A stretch of 64,000 nucleotides of DNA from Thuidium tamariscinum (GCA_947034885.2 OX344754.2:23578501-23642500), one strand, 5' to 3'. Positions 37,722 to 49,070 are shown, counted from the first letter of the stretch. Made by a program: numbers and translations. Notes: generated from the sequence alone by a model not told the origin.

Positions 37722-38140
37722 GAAATTTTTTATTTCCTCAAATGATAAAATTTGCAATCAGAGGCCCCTGGTTGGATTAGGTATTCTAGGTAAATTAGTT
37801 GAGCACAAAATCGGGGGCTTTTATTTTCGCTTGCACTCATGAAATGACTTGGTGTGGCTAAGTGAGGGGACAATTCACCCCATAATTGGTGGCTCAATTT
37901 TCTACGTTAGATGACCCCTCACTCGGCTTCTTAGGAAGACGGTTTTTAAAAATGTATCTTCCACGCATGAAAAAATTTGAAAAATTTGAATTCATATTTG
38001 TAATTGGAGGTCCTCAACTGGTCAGGAAGGTTGTACAAAGTAAATTAGTTAAGCACACAAAGTGGGGGCTTTTCTTTTTCATTTGCATGCTTGGAATGAC
38101 TTGGAAGGGCCAAGTGAGGGGGCCAATTCACCTCAATAAT
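37722..38140. repeat. Two adjacent diverged repeat units of about 190-210 bp
   Basis: 37722-37890 and 37930-38140 share 'taaattagtt-agcacaaa', 'gggggctttt', 'ttgcat/ctcatg-aatgactt' and 'agtgaggggacaattcac' in the same order. Related fragments occur at 22140-22270 and 49040-49225. Unclassified. Confidence 0.5.
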
Positions 38141-38196
38141 CCTCTTGGGCAAGATGCATTGTGGGGTGAATAAATGACAATACATTGGGTTGACTA

Positions 38197-38511
38197 AGGT
38201 TTGAGGTCCTTAGAGTGCTCCACAATCACCCACCTCTTCAAATTTCAATTGTTTGTACATGCTACTTTTATTTTATTTTATTGTGCCAACAAATTACAAA
38301 TAGTTCACATTTCAGGAGATGGGCAATTTTAGAGTTTGCTACATTTCAACTTCAAAAATTCATAAATAATTCCACACAACTCCAAAGTTTATGAAACAAC
38401 TTGGGTCAAATGCCAATTCCATTTATCTTTCAAGAAAAAATTACTAAAAGATATTCACCTCCCAAAATTCAGTTTCAGCTCGTAAATAGGTGCTTTGGGA
38501 ACCTCCTACCT
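38197..38511. mobile_element. TA-family MITE, copy d (315 bp)
   Basis: The left end AGGTTTGAGGTCCT and right end GGGAACCTCCTACCT are flanked by TA. The interior has the same 'attcataaataattcc...acaacttgggtcaaatgcc' signature. The left end is more diverged than the right. Confidence 0.72.
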
Positions 38512-38609
38512 TAAATAGTATTGATAATAGAGTCATTCAACAAAAATCCATTATCTGGTTACCTTCCCCTTCCCCAGAGGTTGTCAATGAATGTGAAAAA
38601 CCCTATGTA

Positions 38610-38935
38610 AGGGAGGAGGCTCGAAAACCGCTCAGGCTCGAAAATCGCTCACCTTCTGAAATGTATATTTCTGGTACATGATGCTTTTTGATCTTTACAG
38701 TAATGTACAAACAATGAACATTTGAGAGGGTGGGCGGTTTTGGAGCCCTATGCCATATTGACTTCAGAAATTCATAACTAACTCTACAGAGCTCCAAAAA
38801 ATATGAAACGACTTGGGTTAGATGCCTATTCAAGCTGTCTTTCAAGAAAAATTCACTGAAAAATACTTCAAGATGTTTGACATGCTCAAAATTCTGTTCC
38901 AGCCCTTAGATGGTTGGTTTATGGACCTCCTCCCT
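38610..38935. mobile_element. TA-family MITE, copy e (326 bp)
   Basis: The ends are AGGGAGGAGGCTC and GGACCTCCTCCCT, flanked by TA. The same A-to-G change occurs at both ends, which suggests a subfamily rather than random decay. The interior signature is intact. Confidence 0.78.
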
Positions 38936-39060
38936 TAGCAGCACATGTTGCAAACAATCCATGGTTAAACCTTTTTGCAATTAAGATTGTTGCAGATCTT
39001 GAACTTTCAAAATGTGCAATGTGTATGACACCAATTTGATTTTAGGGGTGTTTGACACTA

Positions 39061-39182
39061 TGGCCATCTAAGTCGAGAGGCTGTCAATTCCACCAATTAG
39101 ATTTGAGAAACCATGATTTTCACCAATCAGATTTGAGAAAACCATGGCCTCTCGACTTGGACGGCCATAGTGTGAAATGCCC
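39061..39182. repeat. Short inverted repeat
   Basis: 'tatggccatctaagtcgagagg' near 39060 pairs with 'cctctcgacttggacggccata' near 39170. Between them 'caccaat-agatttgagaaa-ccatg' occurs twice. Confidence 0.6.
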
Positions 39183-39237
39183 TTTAGATGTTTTGTAAAG
39201 CTATCAGAGACAATATACATTGTTAATTCCTAAATTG

Positions 39238-40090
39238 GTTTTGAAAACATCATTGCTTTTGAAGTGTTGTAAGTTGAAATGTCACTAAGAAATGAAAATC
39301 TCAACAATCACACAATCTTGTAGTCTAGGTGTTGTTGATAATCCAAATCAAATGAGTAGTCATTTGGCCTCATAGATTGCAAGATTTCAATGTTTTAGTG
39401 TTGAAAAAGATGCTGAAATTTGCCTAGAAACATATTTGGAGGTCAAATTTGATTTCTATAACTTCTCAAATGAAAAAAGTTAAAAATATGAAGTGCTTCA
39501 AAATCAGCATACAAATATTCTAGTGAAAGAAAATATCATTCAATTGAATCATTGTGTTGACAAAATGACTTTGAAATGTCAAAAAGTAGTTGCAAAAGAC
39601 ACATCTATGGCTAAACCTCCTTTATAAAATTGCTTTTCAATCACTCACAAATTCTTAGATTGATATGAAATGCTAACCACACAAACTAAGCTAGTATGCA
39701 CAACTTTTCCAAGAAAATAAGCCACCACTGTTCATTGTAATCCAAAAATGTTTGGTTTTGAAATTTAAATTGCTCCCAAACATTCAAAACAACTTGGATT
39801 GACATGAGAATTTCACCACAACAACTAAACTTCAAAAGGAATATATCTCATCAAATTTCATTGAAAACAAACATTGAATGAAGGAGATATAAGCCCCCAA
39901 AGTTGTAGCAATCAAATGCAATGTCATATTAAACCTAAATTGAGCGTGTGAACTTCAAATGGATTTCAAAAAATCATTACATCTTAGATCAATGTGGAAA
40001 CTTTACCACACAAACTATAAGAAAGAGAGCAAATTTTTTTTAATTGAATTTGGACATTGGATACAAAAGTTACAACATTTCAAATTGGAC
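39238..40090. repeat. Dispersed repeat R1, second long copy
   Basis: It aligns with 18975-19985 in the same orientation. Landmarks are 'catcattgcttttgaagtgttg', 'ttggcctcatagattgcaag', 'attcaaaacaacttggattg' and 'caaacattgaatgaagga'. Confidence 0.6.
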
Positions 40091-40938
40091 TTCTAAGGTA
40101 AGAGGTTCAGAAACCACCCATCTAAGGGCTGGTTCCTCCTTTTCACATATTTCCTTGAACTGGAATATTTTAACTCATTTTTCAGTCAACGAGAAATAGA
40201 TGAGGATTCTAACACAAGTTGTTTCATAATTTTTGAATTATTATTGAATTAGTTATGAATTTTCAAACATAGTCTGCTATAGGGCCCATAGTGGTGATCA
40301 ATAGGCCTTGCAAAACCATACATGCGCAGTTTGAAAAAAAATTGGCTTGGTTCAAAAACTAGCAGTGCAACATGTCAAAAGTGATGTAATTTGTTTCTAA
40401 ATGCGTCCTTTTCAAAAACTGAAATGGACGGTTGAATAATTCATTCTTTCAGATTTTTTTATCACTTGAGAGAAGGTAGTTCAACAATTAATCCTTATTT
40501 TGAATATAATCAGGAGACACCTATCCACAGAGTTGCGAATGAACCCAATGGGACTTTGAAACCATCCATTCAATTAGTGAAAACAAAGTCTTAGCATGCT
40601 TCAATGTAATCCACAATTCATTTTCTCATAGTAAATGATCCATTTCAAAGCCTTCTAGTGGACAGGTGCAAAAGCCTGAGCGGTTTATAAGCCCTCTCCT
40701 ATACATTGTGAGGACACTTTTGGTCCCTTGGGACATTCATGGTTTAATAAGTTTAAACTCAATCCTCTTTGGAGATTGGGAATTTGGGATAATCACTCCT
40801 TGAATCCCTGGGAATGAATCCAGTTTAATGTGTAGAGAGTCATTGGCTGGTTGAGTTGCTACACTCATCAAGTTCCAATTTTCTAGCCAAGAGCAAGATG
40901 AACCCCAACTGGCTTGTTAACTTAGTAATGCTGGTTAA
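40091..40938. other. Possible degenerate TA-family element and intergenic DNA
   Basis: TAAGGTAAGAGGTTC at 40094 resembles the left terminus of the TA family, and the interior has a reversed family signature around 40140-40270. A clear right end is lacking; 'atccatttcaaagccttcta' near 40650 may be it. No gene was seen. Confidence 0.4.
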
Positions 40939-41159
40939 CCCTGAAGCGTGCCGACGTCCATATTCTCGACGATGAACAGAGGGCTTCAAGGCCCTAATTC
41001 ATCCAGTTAACTTCTCATTTATCAAATGTAATACTTGAATTTAGAAAAGACAACCTTCTGTAATGACCAAATTCATTAAATTCTGGAAAATGACATATTT
41101 GTACAAAGCTATAAGCAAAAATGTGCAAAAATTCAAAAAAGAATTGAGATGCTTAAGGG
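40939..41159. mobile_element. TTAA-flanked CCC/GGG element, copy 2 (221 bp)
   Basis: Flanked by TTAA (40935-40938 and 41160-41163). It starts CCCTGAAGCG and ends GCTTAAGGG. It aligns end to end with 27120-27339 and is almost the same length, which fixes the element boundaries. Confidence 0.82.
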
Positions 41160-41190
41160 TTAACTTAATAATCTCCCTATGAAGATACAT

Positions 41191-41239
41191 TGTTTGTTTG
41201 TTTGTTTGTTTGTTTGTTTGTTTGTTTGTTTGTTTGTTT
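41191..41239. repeat. TGTT microsatellite
   Basis: About twelve perfect TGTT units. Confidence 0.95.
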
Positions 41240-42035
41240 CGATGTTTGTTACATTGAGATCTCCCGGACCGTCAGTCCCCCGGGTGCGTGTTTGGTAGCG
41301 TCGGAAAGCCCTTGATGAGGAGGGGTGCACGGGCTTTGATTCATGGTGTTCCAACCTACGGCATGAAAGTTATTGAAGTTTGAAGTTTCTATACATTAAA
41401 AAAATTAGAAAATTATTTATTCTGTTGTTTTTCTTTTCTTTTAGACCGTGGCAACGGCACAGGCCACCCTAGTGTTATAGAAGTTTGCTTATTTCAGTGT
41501 GAAACATGCAGATAAGGCTTAGTTTGCACCTCGAAATGTTCATGTACACACACTACACTTACACTCAACCCTCTCTAATTGTCGTAATTATCCACTGATT
41601 TGTCCATGCATAATTGGGCACATGTTCATCCCCCAATGATTTGCTCTCCAACTCACACCGAGTACTATCATGCTCTGGGCATGGTCTTGCAAGCTTATCC
41701 AAAATCTTCCAATTTTCTCGTACAGTATGGGTTTGGGCATGGAGCCTGCTCAGCTTATCAAGTGGCTCATCCAATCCCTTGATTCAACAACAGCATTGTA
41801 TTCTTTTGTACAACATTCATTGGGACTTACCAAATGTAGGAGAGAGACCAACCCTTATCTCACTCGTTGTGCCATAATTTTGAAGCCACCTTATTTACTT
41901 CACTAAAAAAATAACAATAAATTTCAATTGAAACTTTGAAATGCATTCTAAAAAGTGCTTGAGTGGGAACAAAAAGTGGCACAAATAATCAGATATACAC
42001 AACTCAAATAGGGTCTCCAACCTACCTTATCACTT
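41240..42035. other. Intergenic DNA, no gene recognised
   Basis: 41240-41350 is unusually GC-rich for this region but contains no recognisable domain. 41565-41906 has overlapping open frames with no recognised product. Confidence 0.45.
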
Positions 42036-42592
42036 CACTACACTAAAAAGGATATTTAGTATTAGCAACACTATTTACGAACCATGACACTAAATATCAT
42101 TAACCCTACTAAAGTAAATAACATTAAATCTAATTTGTAACACTAAAAGTACTCTATGGTAATTGTGAAATATGGAGAGGTTTACATTTAGTGTTAGAAG
42201 ACTGCGAGTTTCCAAATATTGGGAACATTGTGGGAACACTAGTAACACTATGTTGATGTGGTCGAGCGACTGCCACATCAAAAAATATTAATTAATTATT
42301 AAAAAAAAATTAAAATTTGAATTTTTTTTTCTTAAATCACTTTCTTGATTTTTAATACATTCTGAAGTTTTTTGAAAAAAATTAATTGTTTTTTTTCTTT
42401 TTTGAAATTCAAAAATTCAGACCAATAAGGGGCTAGTTGTAGCAGTGGGAACAATTTTAGAGAACAACCTTGAAAAGTCTTCCAGGGGCACACTACACTA
42501 ATTCCTTCAAAGTTGAGATTTAGTGTTGTGTGGAGTAGGGTGGTAATTACACTAAATGTAATCTAACACTAAATATCCTTTTTAGTATAGTG
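42036..42592. mobile_element. CACTA-type non-autonomous element (557 bp)
   Basis: The termini CACTACACTAAAAAGGATATTTAGT and its reverse complement match over 25 bp with one mismatch. The outer bases are CACTA and TAGTG, as in CMC/EnSpm elements. Sub-terminal AACACTAAA-type motifs recur on both sides. A 3-bp duplication is not clear (CTT on the left, TTC on the right). No transposase. Confidence 0.7.
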
Positions 42593-42865
42593 TTCTGCCT
42601 TTCATTCCTTGAAACCATTTTGCCGAAGAATGTACAGTTGTAATTTCCGAAAGAGAGTGCATTTGCAATTCCTTTAAGGTAAACTATCCTATTGTGATTA
42701 GAATGAATTGAAATAAGCTCTTAATGGGCAAAATTGTAATAGTCGTGTACAATTGAGAATTTAAATGTACATCACCACTATACTTTTGCTCATAGTGGGC
42801 TTATTCCAATTTTGACCACAATGGCGTACGTTACTTCAAGTGGGAGTCCAAAAAATAATCTCATA

Positions 42866-43232
42866 TGGTGAAAACACTCAAAACTATTCAAATAAGGAAT
42901 TCAACATAATTGGAGGCAGATTTTTCTAGTATTAGTGAGTGAAACTCATGAATATTAAATAATAATAATAATAAATTGGATGCCCTATAAAAATTTTATG
43001 ATTTTTCAAAGTGTGGCTCCCTAAACCATTGAAAATGTTCAATAGATGCCCCCAAATTTGAACATAGCTAAAATTAATAGTGAGCCAATCAAATTCTGGT
43101 ATATGTCCTTAATATACGTCAGCGAATTAAGATCAAGCATGTGGTAAACACATTAACAACAGTCTAGGGACAATTTTGGATGAGTCTAGAGTCCAATGCA
43201 AGGTACAAGTGCGGTATTGGATGTTTTTCCCT
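42866..43232. mobile_element. TIR element of the R2 family, copy 3 (reverse orientation)
   Basis: It is the reverse complement of the order seen in 22441-22820 and 25327-25710: 'aaataaggaattcaacat', 'attggaggcag', 'tttctagtattagtgagtg', 'gtggctccctaaacc', then 'ggtacaagtgcggtattggatgttttt'. Terminal 'gaaaacactc' and 'gatgttttt' form a short inverted repeat. Confidence 0.6.
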
Positions 43233-43930
43233 TATTGAATTTTTTTTTTTAAACAAATGGAATGACCCTCATTGAAACTTTGGAGTCGCTTTCAACCTTG
43301 ATAAGTATAATGGCAATGATAAGTTAATTGCTCAGGTACATTCTATATCAAACTACTGCACTGGATGGAGGTGGGGGAACTTTGTGTTGGAAGATTGTGG
43401 GGAATTTGGTGACTATGCTTGCAATGTAATGATGGAACTGTTTGCTTGCAGTCCATTTTCTCAACACTTGGAACCAGCCCTTTTTTTTTGCTTTTTGAGA
43501 AAGTGCCAACATGGCGATCACTTAAAATTTGGTGAAGCATTGTATTTCTACATTCATTCAACTTTTGCACTAAAAAATACTTTATAATTATATTCATACA
43601 CTTTATCATCTAAATTTGGCGATTTCATCCACGGTTTTCATAAAAATGGTAAATTTCTGGCGAAAAAAGGTTACTTTTTTCAATACTTTTTTGGTGAAAA
43701 AAAGATTTCTTTTTGAAATGGTGCTTTCTGGCACCATATTGCCCAAAAAAAGGGCTGCTTAGAACCTCGCAATTGGCTAACCTTTTTTTATTTTGTTTTT
43801 AAACACAAGGACCATTTCATTGGCTACCCTTTTTCAAAGAGGGGCTGGGCATCGCAAGCCCATTTCATTTGATCCCAACATCTAGGGTGGCTGGGCATAA
43901 TTTATGGGTTGTAAATTGAGTTATAATTAA
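43233..43930. other. Intergenic DNA, no gene recognised
   Basis: Open frames at 43343-43609 occur on both strands without recognisable domains. Confidence 0.45.
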
Positions 43931-44873
43931 CCCCTAAAGGATCAAACTGCGTTTTGGGGCAACATAGCGATTTCGGGCAATTCACTACAAATGGAGTTTT
44001 TATTCTTTTTCTTTGAAATTTTCACACAATATGCGTCCGAGGAGTAGCTTTAAGGTCCAACAAGTTTCATAACATTTGACTACATAGTCAAAAAGTTATT
44101 GCATGATATGTGATTTCTTTTGATCTTTGGGCAGCCTGGGCAGATTAAAAAACTTCTTTAAAAATAATTTTTTGAAAAAATGAAAAGATGAAAAATTTTA
44201 TTTAGAATTTTGTGTATGCAGGAATGTTTGAATCACTCCATTTGGATTAGTGAGTCAAAAGTTATGAGGAGATTTAGTTTGAGGTAGTTTGTGGCTAGTT
44301 ACAAAATTCCTACACTACAAAAAAAGTTTGAAATACTTTATTTAATTCAATTTTTAATAATTTTGGATAAAAATAATTGAAATAGGTGAAGATTGTTTAT
44401 TACAACATTTTAACCATTAGGATCAGAAATTTTCAATTCCATAAATAAATTTTTCACAATTTAGTGTTTTGGCTCATTTTCTACTTCTTTGTACTTGTTA
44501 TTTTTTTCCTCTATGTTTTACAACTCCAAACGATTTGAATTTTTTTTTTCATATAGCCAACTTGCCTTTAAGAATGAATCCAGAGAGTAACCGCCAATTT
44601 GAACTTTTTTTCATACAAATGTAACCTTGTGAAGTGCAGCTGCCCGGATTTCCACAGTGGTAAAAGAAGGATTTTTGTCACTTCAAACACTAATATCTTG
44701 CAATCTACATGGCGGAAATTGCTGAAATTTTTTCCACATCTTTTTAAACTTGTGCTCTAAAAGATACTATGGTTACTTTTGTCCAAAAAAAATTTCTTAA
44801 AATTTGGTAGTTGTCTAAAAAATGACTGTTTTGAAGCGGTTTTGGTGAAAACATAGTCAAAAACCTTTAGGGG
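43931..44873. mobile_element. Larger TTAA-flanked element (943 bp) with perfect 10-bp ends
   Basis: TTAA at 43927-43930 and 44874-44877. The ends CCCCTAAAGG and CCTTTAGGGG are perfect inverted repeats. The interior is AT-rich without a transposase frame. A partial relative lies at the window start (1-222). TTAA target sites with CCC termini are the hallmark of piggyBac-class elements; the class is inferred from ends only. Confidence 0.75.
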
Positions 44874-45305
44874 TTAACTTGGCAAATGGTGGCCTTCTTC
44901 TCAAAGGCACAAGGCTTACAATCAGCCCTATTTATTATTCCTGATTGGGTGGTGGCACTCTATATTTAATATGTCCATGTAGCATAGATAGTAGAAACTG
45001 CTCCACTAGGTGTAAAATCTATCAATTCTTCTTCTCTCCTTGGTTCTTAAAGGTCCTATAGTTTGATTCGATGGAAGTACTTTGGTGTGGACCATTCTCC
45101 AATGAACAATTTTTTATTTTCACTCATCTCACTATGCCAAGGAATTTAGAGCTCTTCATATAAAGAACAATCTATCACTATTCAAATATTAAACCACAAT
45201 TGAAAAGTTATTAATAGGATTAAGTACAAGTGGTATAGAGGGTTCCCAATGGTCTTTCAAGGGTTAATTACTCTTGTGTTGTTGAACTATCTAGTCAATT
45301 TGTAG
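44874..45305. other. Intergenic DNA, no gene recognised
   Basis: Nothing was seen beyond AT-rich sequence leading into the tandem repeat. Confidence 0.45.
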
Positions 45306-45906
45306 GATTTTGGAAATTAGATCCTATTGGCCACATTGAATGTTCTTTGTATGCAATCTAGGGCCATGACTTGACTATCAAAAGGATGCACATAAGAGAG
45401 ACATATCCAATCCTATCTCTTTAAGAATTCCTCCTTTGTATATTAGTGGTGCACCTTTTTTTTCCTCTAGAATGTACTCCATGGATACATGAGGATGGAA
45501 CAATTTGGAAATTAGATCTTATTGGCCACACTGAATGTTCTTTGTGTGCAATCTAAAGCCATAGCTTGACTATCAAAAGGATGCACGTACATAAGAGAGA
45601 CATGATATCCAATCCCATCTCTTTAAGAATTTATCCTTTGTATATCAGTGGTGCACTTTTTTTTTCCTCTAGAATGTACTCCATGGATACATGAGGATAG
45701 AACAATTTGGAAATTAGATCCTATTGGCCACCCTGAATGTTCTTTGTGTGCAATCCAACGCCATAGCTTGATTATCAAAAGGATGCACTCATAAAAGAGA
45801 CATCTTGAATCCTATCCCTTTAAAAATTCCTCCTTTATATACCAGTGGTGCACATTTCTTTTCCTCTAAAATGTACTCCATGGATACATGAGGATGGAAC
45901 AATTGG
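45306..45906. repeat. Three tandem units of about 195-202 bp
   Basis: Each unit begins 'ttggaaattagatc' (about 45310, 45505 and 45707) and runs through 'tattggccac', 'tgaatgttcttt', 'tatcaaaaggatgcac' and 'atgtactccatggatacatgagga'. The units are similar enough that the array looks recent. The last unit abuts a GC-richer segment at 45907. Confidence 0.85.
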
Positions 45907-46236
45907 GTGCAAGGACAGGAATGGGTAATGCCTATCTTCCTTCCACATCAATCTGTCCTTGTGCTGCCAAGTCGGGCCATGCAGCGTCGCTTTGCTACAG
46001 AAAGGGGCTTGGCAGTTGTTTTCAGAGGCTGGACTCAACCTCCAAAAGGAACAAAGAAAATAAGGCAGCGGACGGTGGCCGCGTCCCACGCTTTTGACAG
46101 GAATCCCACTTGCAAATCACTCCGTAATGTTGGTAGATTACAAACCGTACATTCCTTTGGGATGGAGCTCCCCAAGCCTTTCGCAATTTTGGTTGACCTT
46201 GTCCAGTGGTGAAGGACTTATCAGAATTATTAGATA
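45907..46236. other. GC-richer segment of unknown origin
   Basis: 45907-46212 is open in two forward frames and differs in composition from the surrounding AT-rich DNA. No domain was recognised. It could be captured gene sequence or the body of a repeat. Confidence 0.35.
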
Positions 46237-46543
46237 AGGTAAGGGAGTGTGCTCTTGAAGTGACCTTCTAAGAGCTGATTGCAATTGGGGGAAGCTAAAC
46301 TCCTTGAAACAATTTTCAATCAATTTTCATAGGAAGATAAATGGAATTGGCATTCAACCCAAGTCAATTTGTGTTTTTTGGACCTTTGTGGAATTAGGTA
46401 CAAATTTTTGAAGTTGAAATGAAGTGGTTTCTTAAAGCAAGCCCCTATTGGAATGTATACTCTTTGTACATTGAAGAAAGGAAAACTTACCTCTGTGTTA
46501 GAGGTCACTTTTAGAGCTAGGTTGCTGTTAGAGCCACTTACCT
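46237..46543. mobile_element. TA-family MITE, copy g (307 bp)
   Basis: The ends AGGTAAGGGAGTG and CACTTACCT are flanked by TA on both sides. The interior contains the reverse of the family signature ('ggcattcaacccaag', 'tttttggacctttgtggaatt'). Confidence 0.68.
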
Positions 46544-46666
46544 TAAAGATAGTTGGAATTGGTCTATTAGGAGTCTCTTACAACTTGGTTTAGCCAATCA
46601 CATAATTGGGTTTGATTTCTAAAATAGAAGCTAGGGAACTATCCCTCATAACATTGTTTACAAATA

Positions 46667-47061
46667 GGGGTTGTCACACCTTCTCTGAGAATGAAATTTC
46701 TATGAAGAATGAGAAGGTGTGGAGTGAAAGGAGGAGCCAATAAGAGTCCTTCTCCTTGAAGAAGGTGTGACTCTCCTTTTCACCATGCAAAGAATGTGAG
46801 AATGGACACAACTTGTTAATCTTCTTTACAACTTCTCAATCATCATGGTTTCTCAACCTTCATGCCTATTTTGACTTCTAGAGGGGATGAAAAAAACTTC
46901 CCAATCTTCAAAGACTGAATGGGCCCTTTGCAAGTCAAGGAGAAAATACCACGTCTTTAGTTCTTGAAGATTGAGGATGGCCCCCCCACAAGTCAATGAG
47001 AGGGTGCGACACCTTTGTTCTTTGAAGATTGAGAATAGCAGAAGAAGGTGTGACAACCTAT
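46667..47061. mobile_element. TIR element with GGTTGTCACACCTTCT ends, copy 1 (about 395 bp)
   Basis: The left end GGTTGTCACACCTTCT is complementary to the right end AGAAGGTGTGACAACC. The internal AGAAGGTGTG motif recurs several times (46713, 46763, 47043). A second, more diverged copy lies at 49424-49745. Class unknown. Confidence 0.68.
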
Positions 47062-47561
47062 AATGAGGTAGGAGCCCTTTTTGCATCCTTGAAAACAGGG
47101 TCTTTATAGTTTATATATATTTAGCGTGGCATAATACCTTTTCAACATGTGACCACTTCTTGGTTATACAATGTTATGCGTGATTAGCAAAGAAGTTAAA
47201 CCTCTCAACTTTGACTTAGAGCTTCTAATCACAATTGAAATGTCAACCCTAGAAAAACATGCTTCTATCAGTAATGTTTTCTAGGCAAAAATAACTCAAA
47301 TTCTTAGATGAACAGGTGCATTCTTTGTTACTACAATTTTTCCAAAAGTCATTTGTGGGATGTCCAAATTTTAGCCTTTGTATCCAAAAAAATTTATTTA
47401 AAATTTTTCTAAGAAAATTAATTCCCCCCTCCCCCTGCCTCAGATTTCAAAAAAATCAATTAATTAAAATAATTTCCTCCCCTCCTTCCCCCCCCCCCCC
47501 CCCTACTTAAAATTTTGAGAACCCAATTAACTTAAACAATCAATATGGAACAATTAAAAAC
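47062..47561. other. Intergenic DNA with a poly-C tract
   Basis: 47426-47445 and 47476-47503 are C-rich, the latter with a long uninterrupted C run. No gene was seen. Confidence 0.5.
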
Positions 47562-47712
47562 CCCATATCCCATATCCCATATCTCATATCCACTTCCACA
47601 TCCATATTCATACCTATATTCACTATTCACTATTCATATCATATCAAATATTCATATCCATATTTGGTATTGTACCTAGAATTTATATGCACACAATATC
47701 CATATCCATATT
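47562..47712. repeat. Degenerate CATATC minisatellite
   Basis: Many CCATATC, TCATATC and TATTCA variants in succession. Confidence 0.75.
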
Positions 47713-47901
47713 TTGAATTCCTATTTAGACACTCAAATTACATCTCACAAGGATCAACACCTTGTGTTTTTTTGAGAAATCAACAACATTTTGGAAGGGG
47801 AAACATTTAAAAAATAAAAAATCAACGACCTATGGTTTTTGAGAGAGAGGAGGGAATTAATGGTGAATCAAGAGGAGACTGCCACTTTTGGAACCATTGT
47901 C

Positions 47902-48152
47902 CATTGTCATGCATGCATTTGTTGAGCTTTTTGTCCGTCGTCTGGGACCCAAACTGATTTGCAACATTGCCCTTATCATCAAAAATGGGGGATCCATTGT
48001 ATTGTGCATTGCATGTGCTTTTATGAATTGTTTTTTCACTTGATAAGTTCTATAGAGTACTTTTTTTCTTTTTTTTGATGATAAGTGCAAACAGAATCAG
48101 TTTGGGTCCCAGACGGCGGGCAAAAAGCTCCATCATCAAATGCATGACAATG
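47902..48152. repeat. Strong hairpin: about 85-bp arms, about 80-bp loop
   Basis: The arms are 47902-47986 and 48068-48152. Landmarks in the left arm, CATTGTCATGCATGCATTTG, GCTTTTTGTCCGTCGTCTGGG and ACCCAAACTGATT, are each matched in reverse complement on the right (AATCAGTTTGGGT, CCCAGACGGCGGGCAAAAAGC, CAAATGCATGACAATG). It may be a foldback element or a small-RNA precursor. Confidence 0.8.
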
Positions 48153-48793
48153 TTACGCACAGTTCAGGTCCTCCCTTTTGGTAGTACCATGCACACCACT
48201 GCCTCACTGTTGGGGGGACTGCCTTTGAGGAGAATCATGGCCAGCTTGGGAACCAGCCAGTGGTGCCAACCAAATGCAGACCAAATGCACTTCATCGGAC
48301 TGAAAGAAGTCCAGGTGCAAAGCCCCGGCAAGCACAGGCCCTCCTCTTATGTCCGGTTGTGGAGAAGGAAACTGACATTGGGAACTTCGGAGGATTTGTC
48401 TTCAGGTGCGGAGGGACTTCAACAAAAGATACCCACAAAAGACGGAAAAACAACATATTGATGTTGAGAATTTTTCTTTTAAATTAAAAATTTTAAGAAT
48501 TAATTTTTATTTTAAGAATTAATTTTTATTTTAAAAATTAAAAATTAATTTTAATTTTAATTTTTTTAATAATAATTGTTGAGGCCTCCAGTGTGAATTG
48601 AAAGTGATTCCATTGCTGGGGATTAGGGTACAGTCTTGAATGGTACATTTACACTTGGTGGTAGGGGTAATGTTTGCTATGTGAGGACTAGAAGTAGGAC
48701 TAGAAGTAGGTCACCCTAAACCCGGCTAATTTTGAGCCTTTGATTGCAAGTATGAATTTTTTTAAATTTGCAAATCTTATCATTTGTGGCAAA
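48153..48793. other. Intergenic DNA, no gene recognised
   Basis: 48153-48461 is GC-richer with open frames but no recognised domain. 48480-48575 is simple AT sequence of TTAATTTTTA-type motifs. Confidence 0.4.
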
Positions 48794-48795
48794 TA

Positions 48796-49070
48796 CACCC
48801 TTTGTCCCAAAATGATTGTTCACAATTTTGTTGATCCTTTTTGAGCCAATTTCATTGACTATATTGCAAAAAATATAATTAAGAAAGTTTTGAAGTTTTA
48901 TGTTAGTCAAATCAATGAAGAACATTGCATGTATTCAATACAACCTATGGAAGTATTCTTCTATAGATTACATTGAAATTAGCCATAGGAAAGTATTCTT
49001 TTTACCTACTCATAACATCCTTCTAAAAACATCACATTCTAAGTGAACAACCATTTCAAAAGGGAGGGGA
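48796..49070. mobile_element. Diverged Stowaway-like MITE (about 275 bp)
   Basis: TA then CACCCTTTGTCCCAAAATGATTG on the left, and CATTTCAAAAGGGAGGGGA then TA on the right. The interior aligns with 54419-54829: 'ttcattga', 'aatcaatgaagaacattgca'. Confidence 0.65.

Noticed and set aside
41160-41354. Minus-strand frame ending in repeated NKQT residues
   Set aside because: The repeated residues are the translation of the TGTT microsatellite.
45888-46212. Two overlapping forward frames in a GC-richer patch
   Set aside because: No homology recognised. Kept only as a compositional anomaly.
48075-48487. 128-codon forward open frame
   Set aside because: Its beginning is one arm of the hairpin at 47902-48152, and the rest has no recognisable domain.
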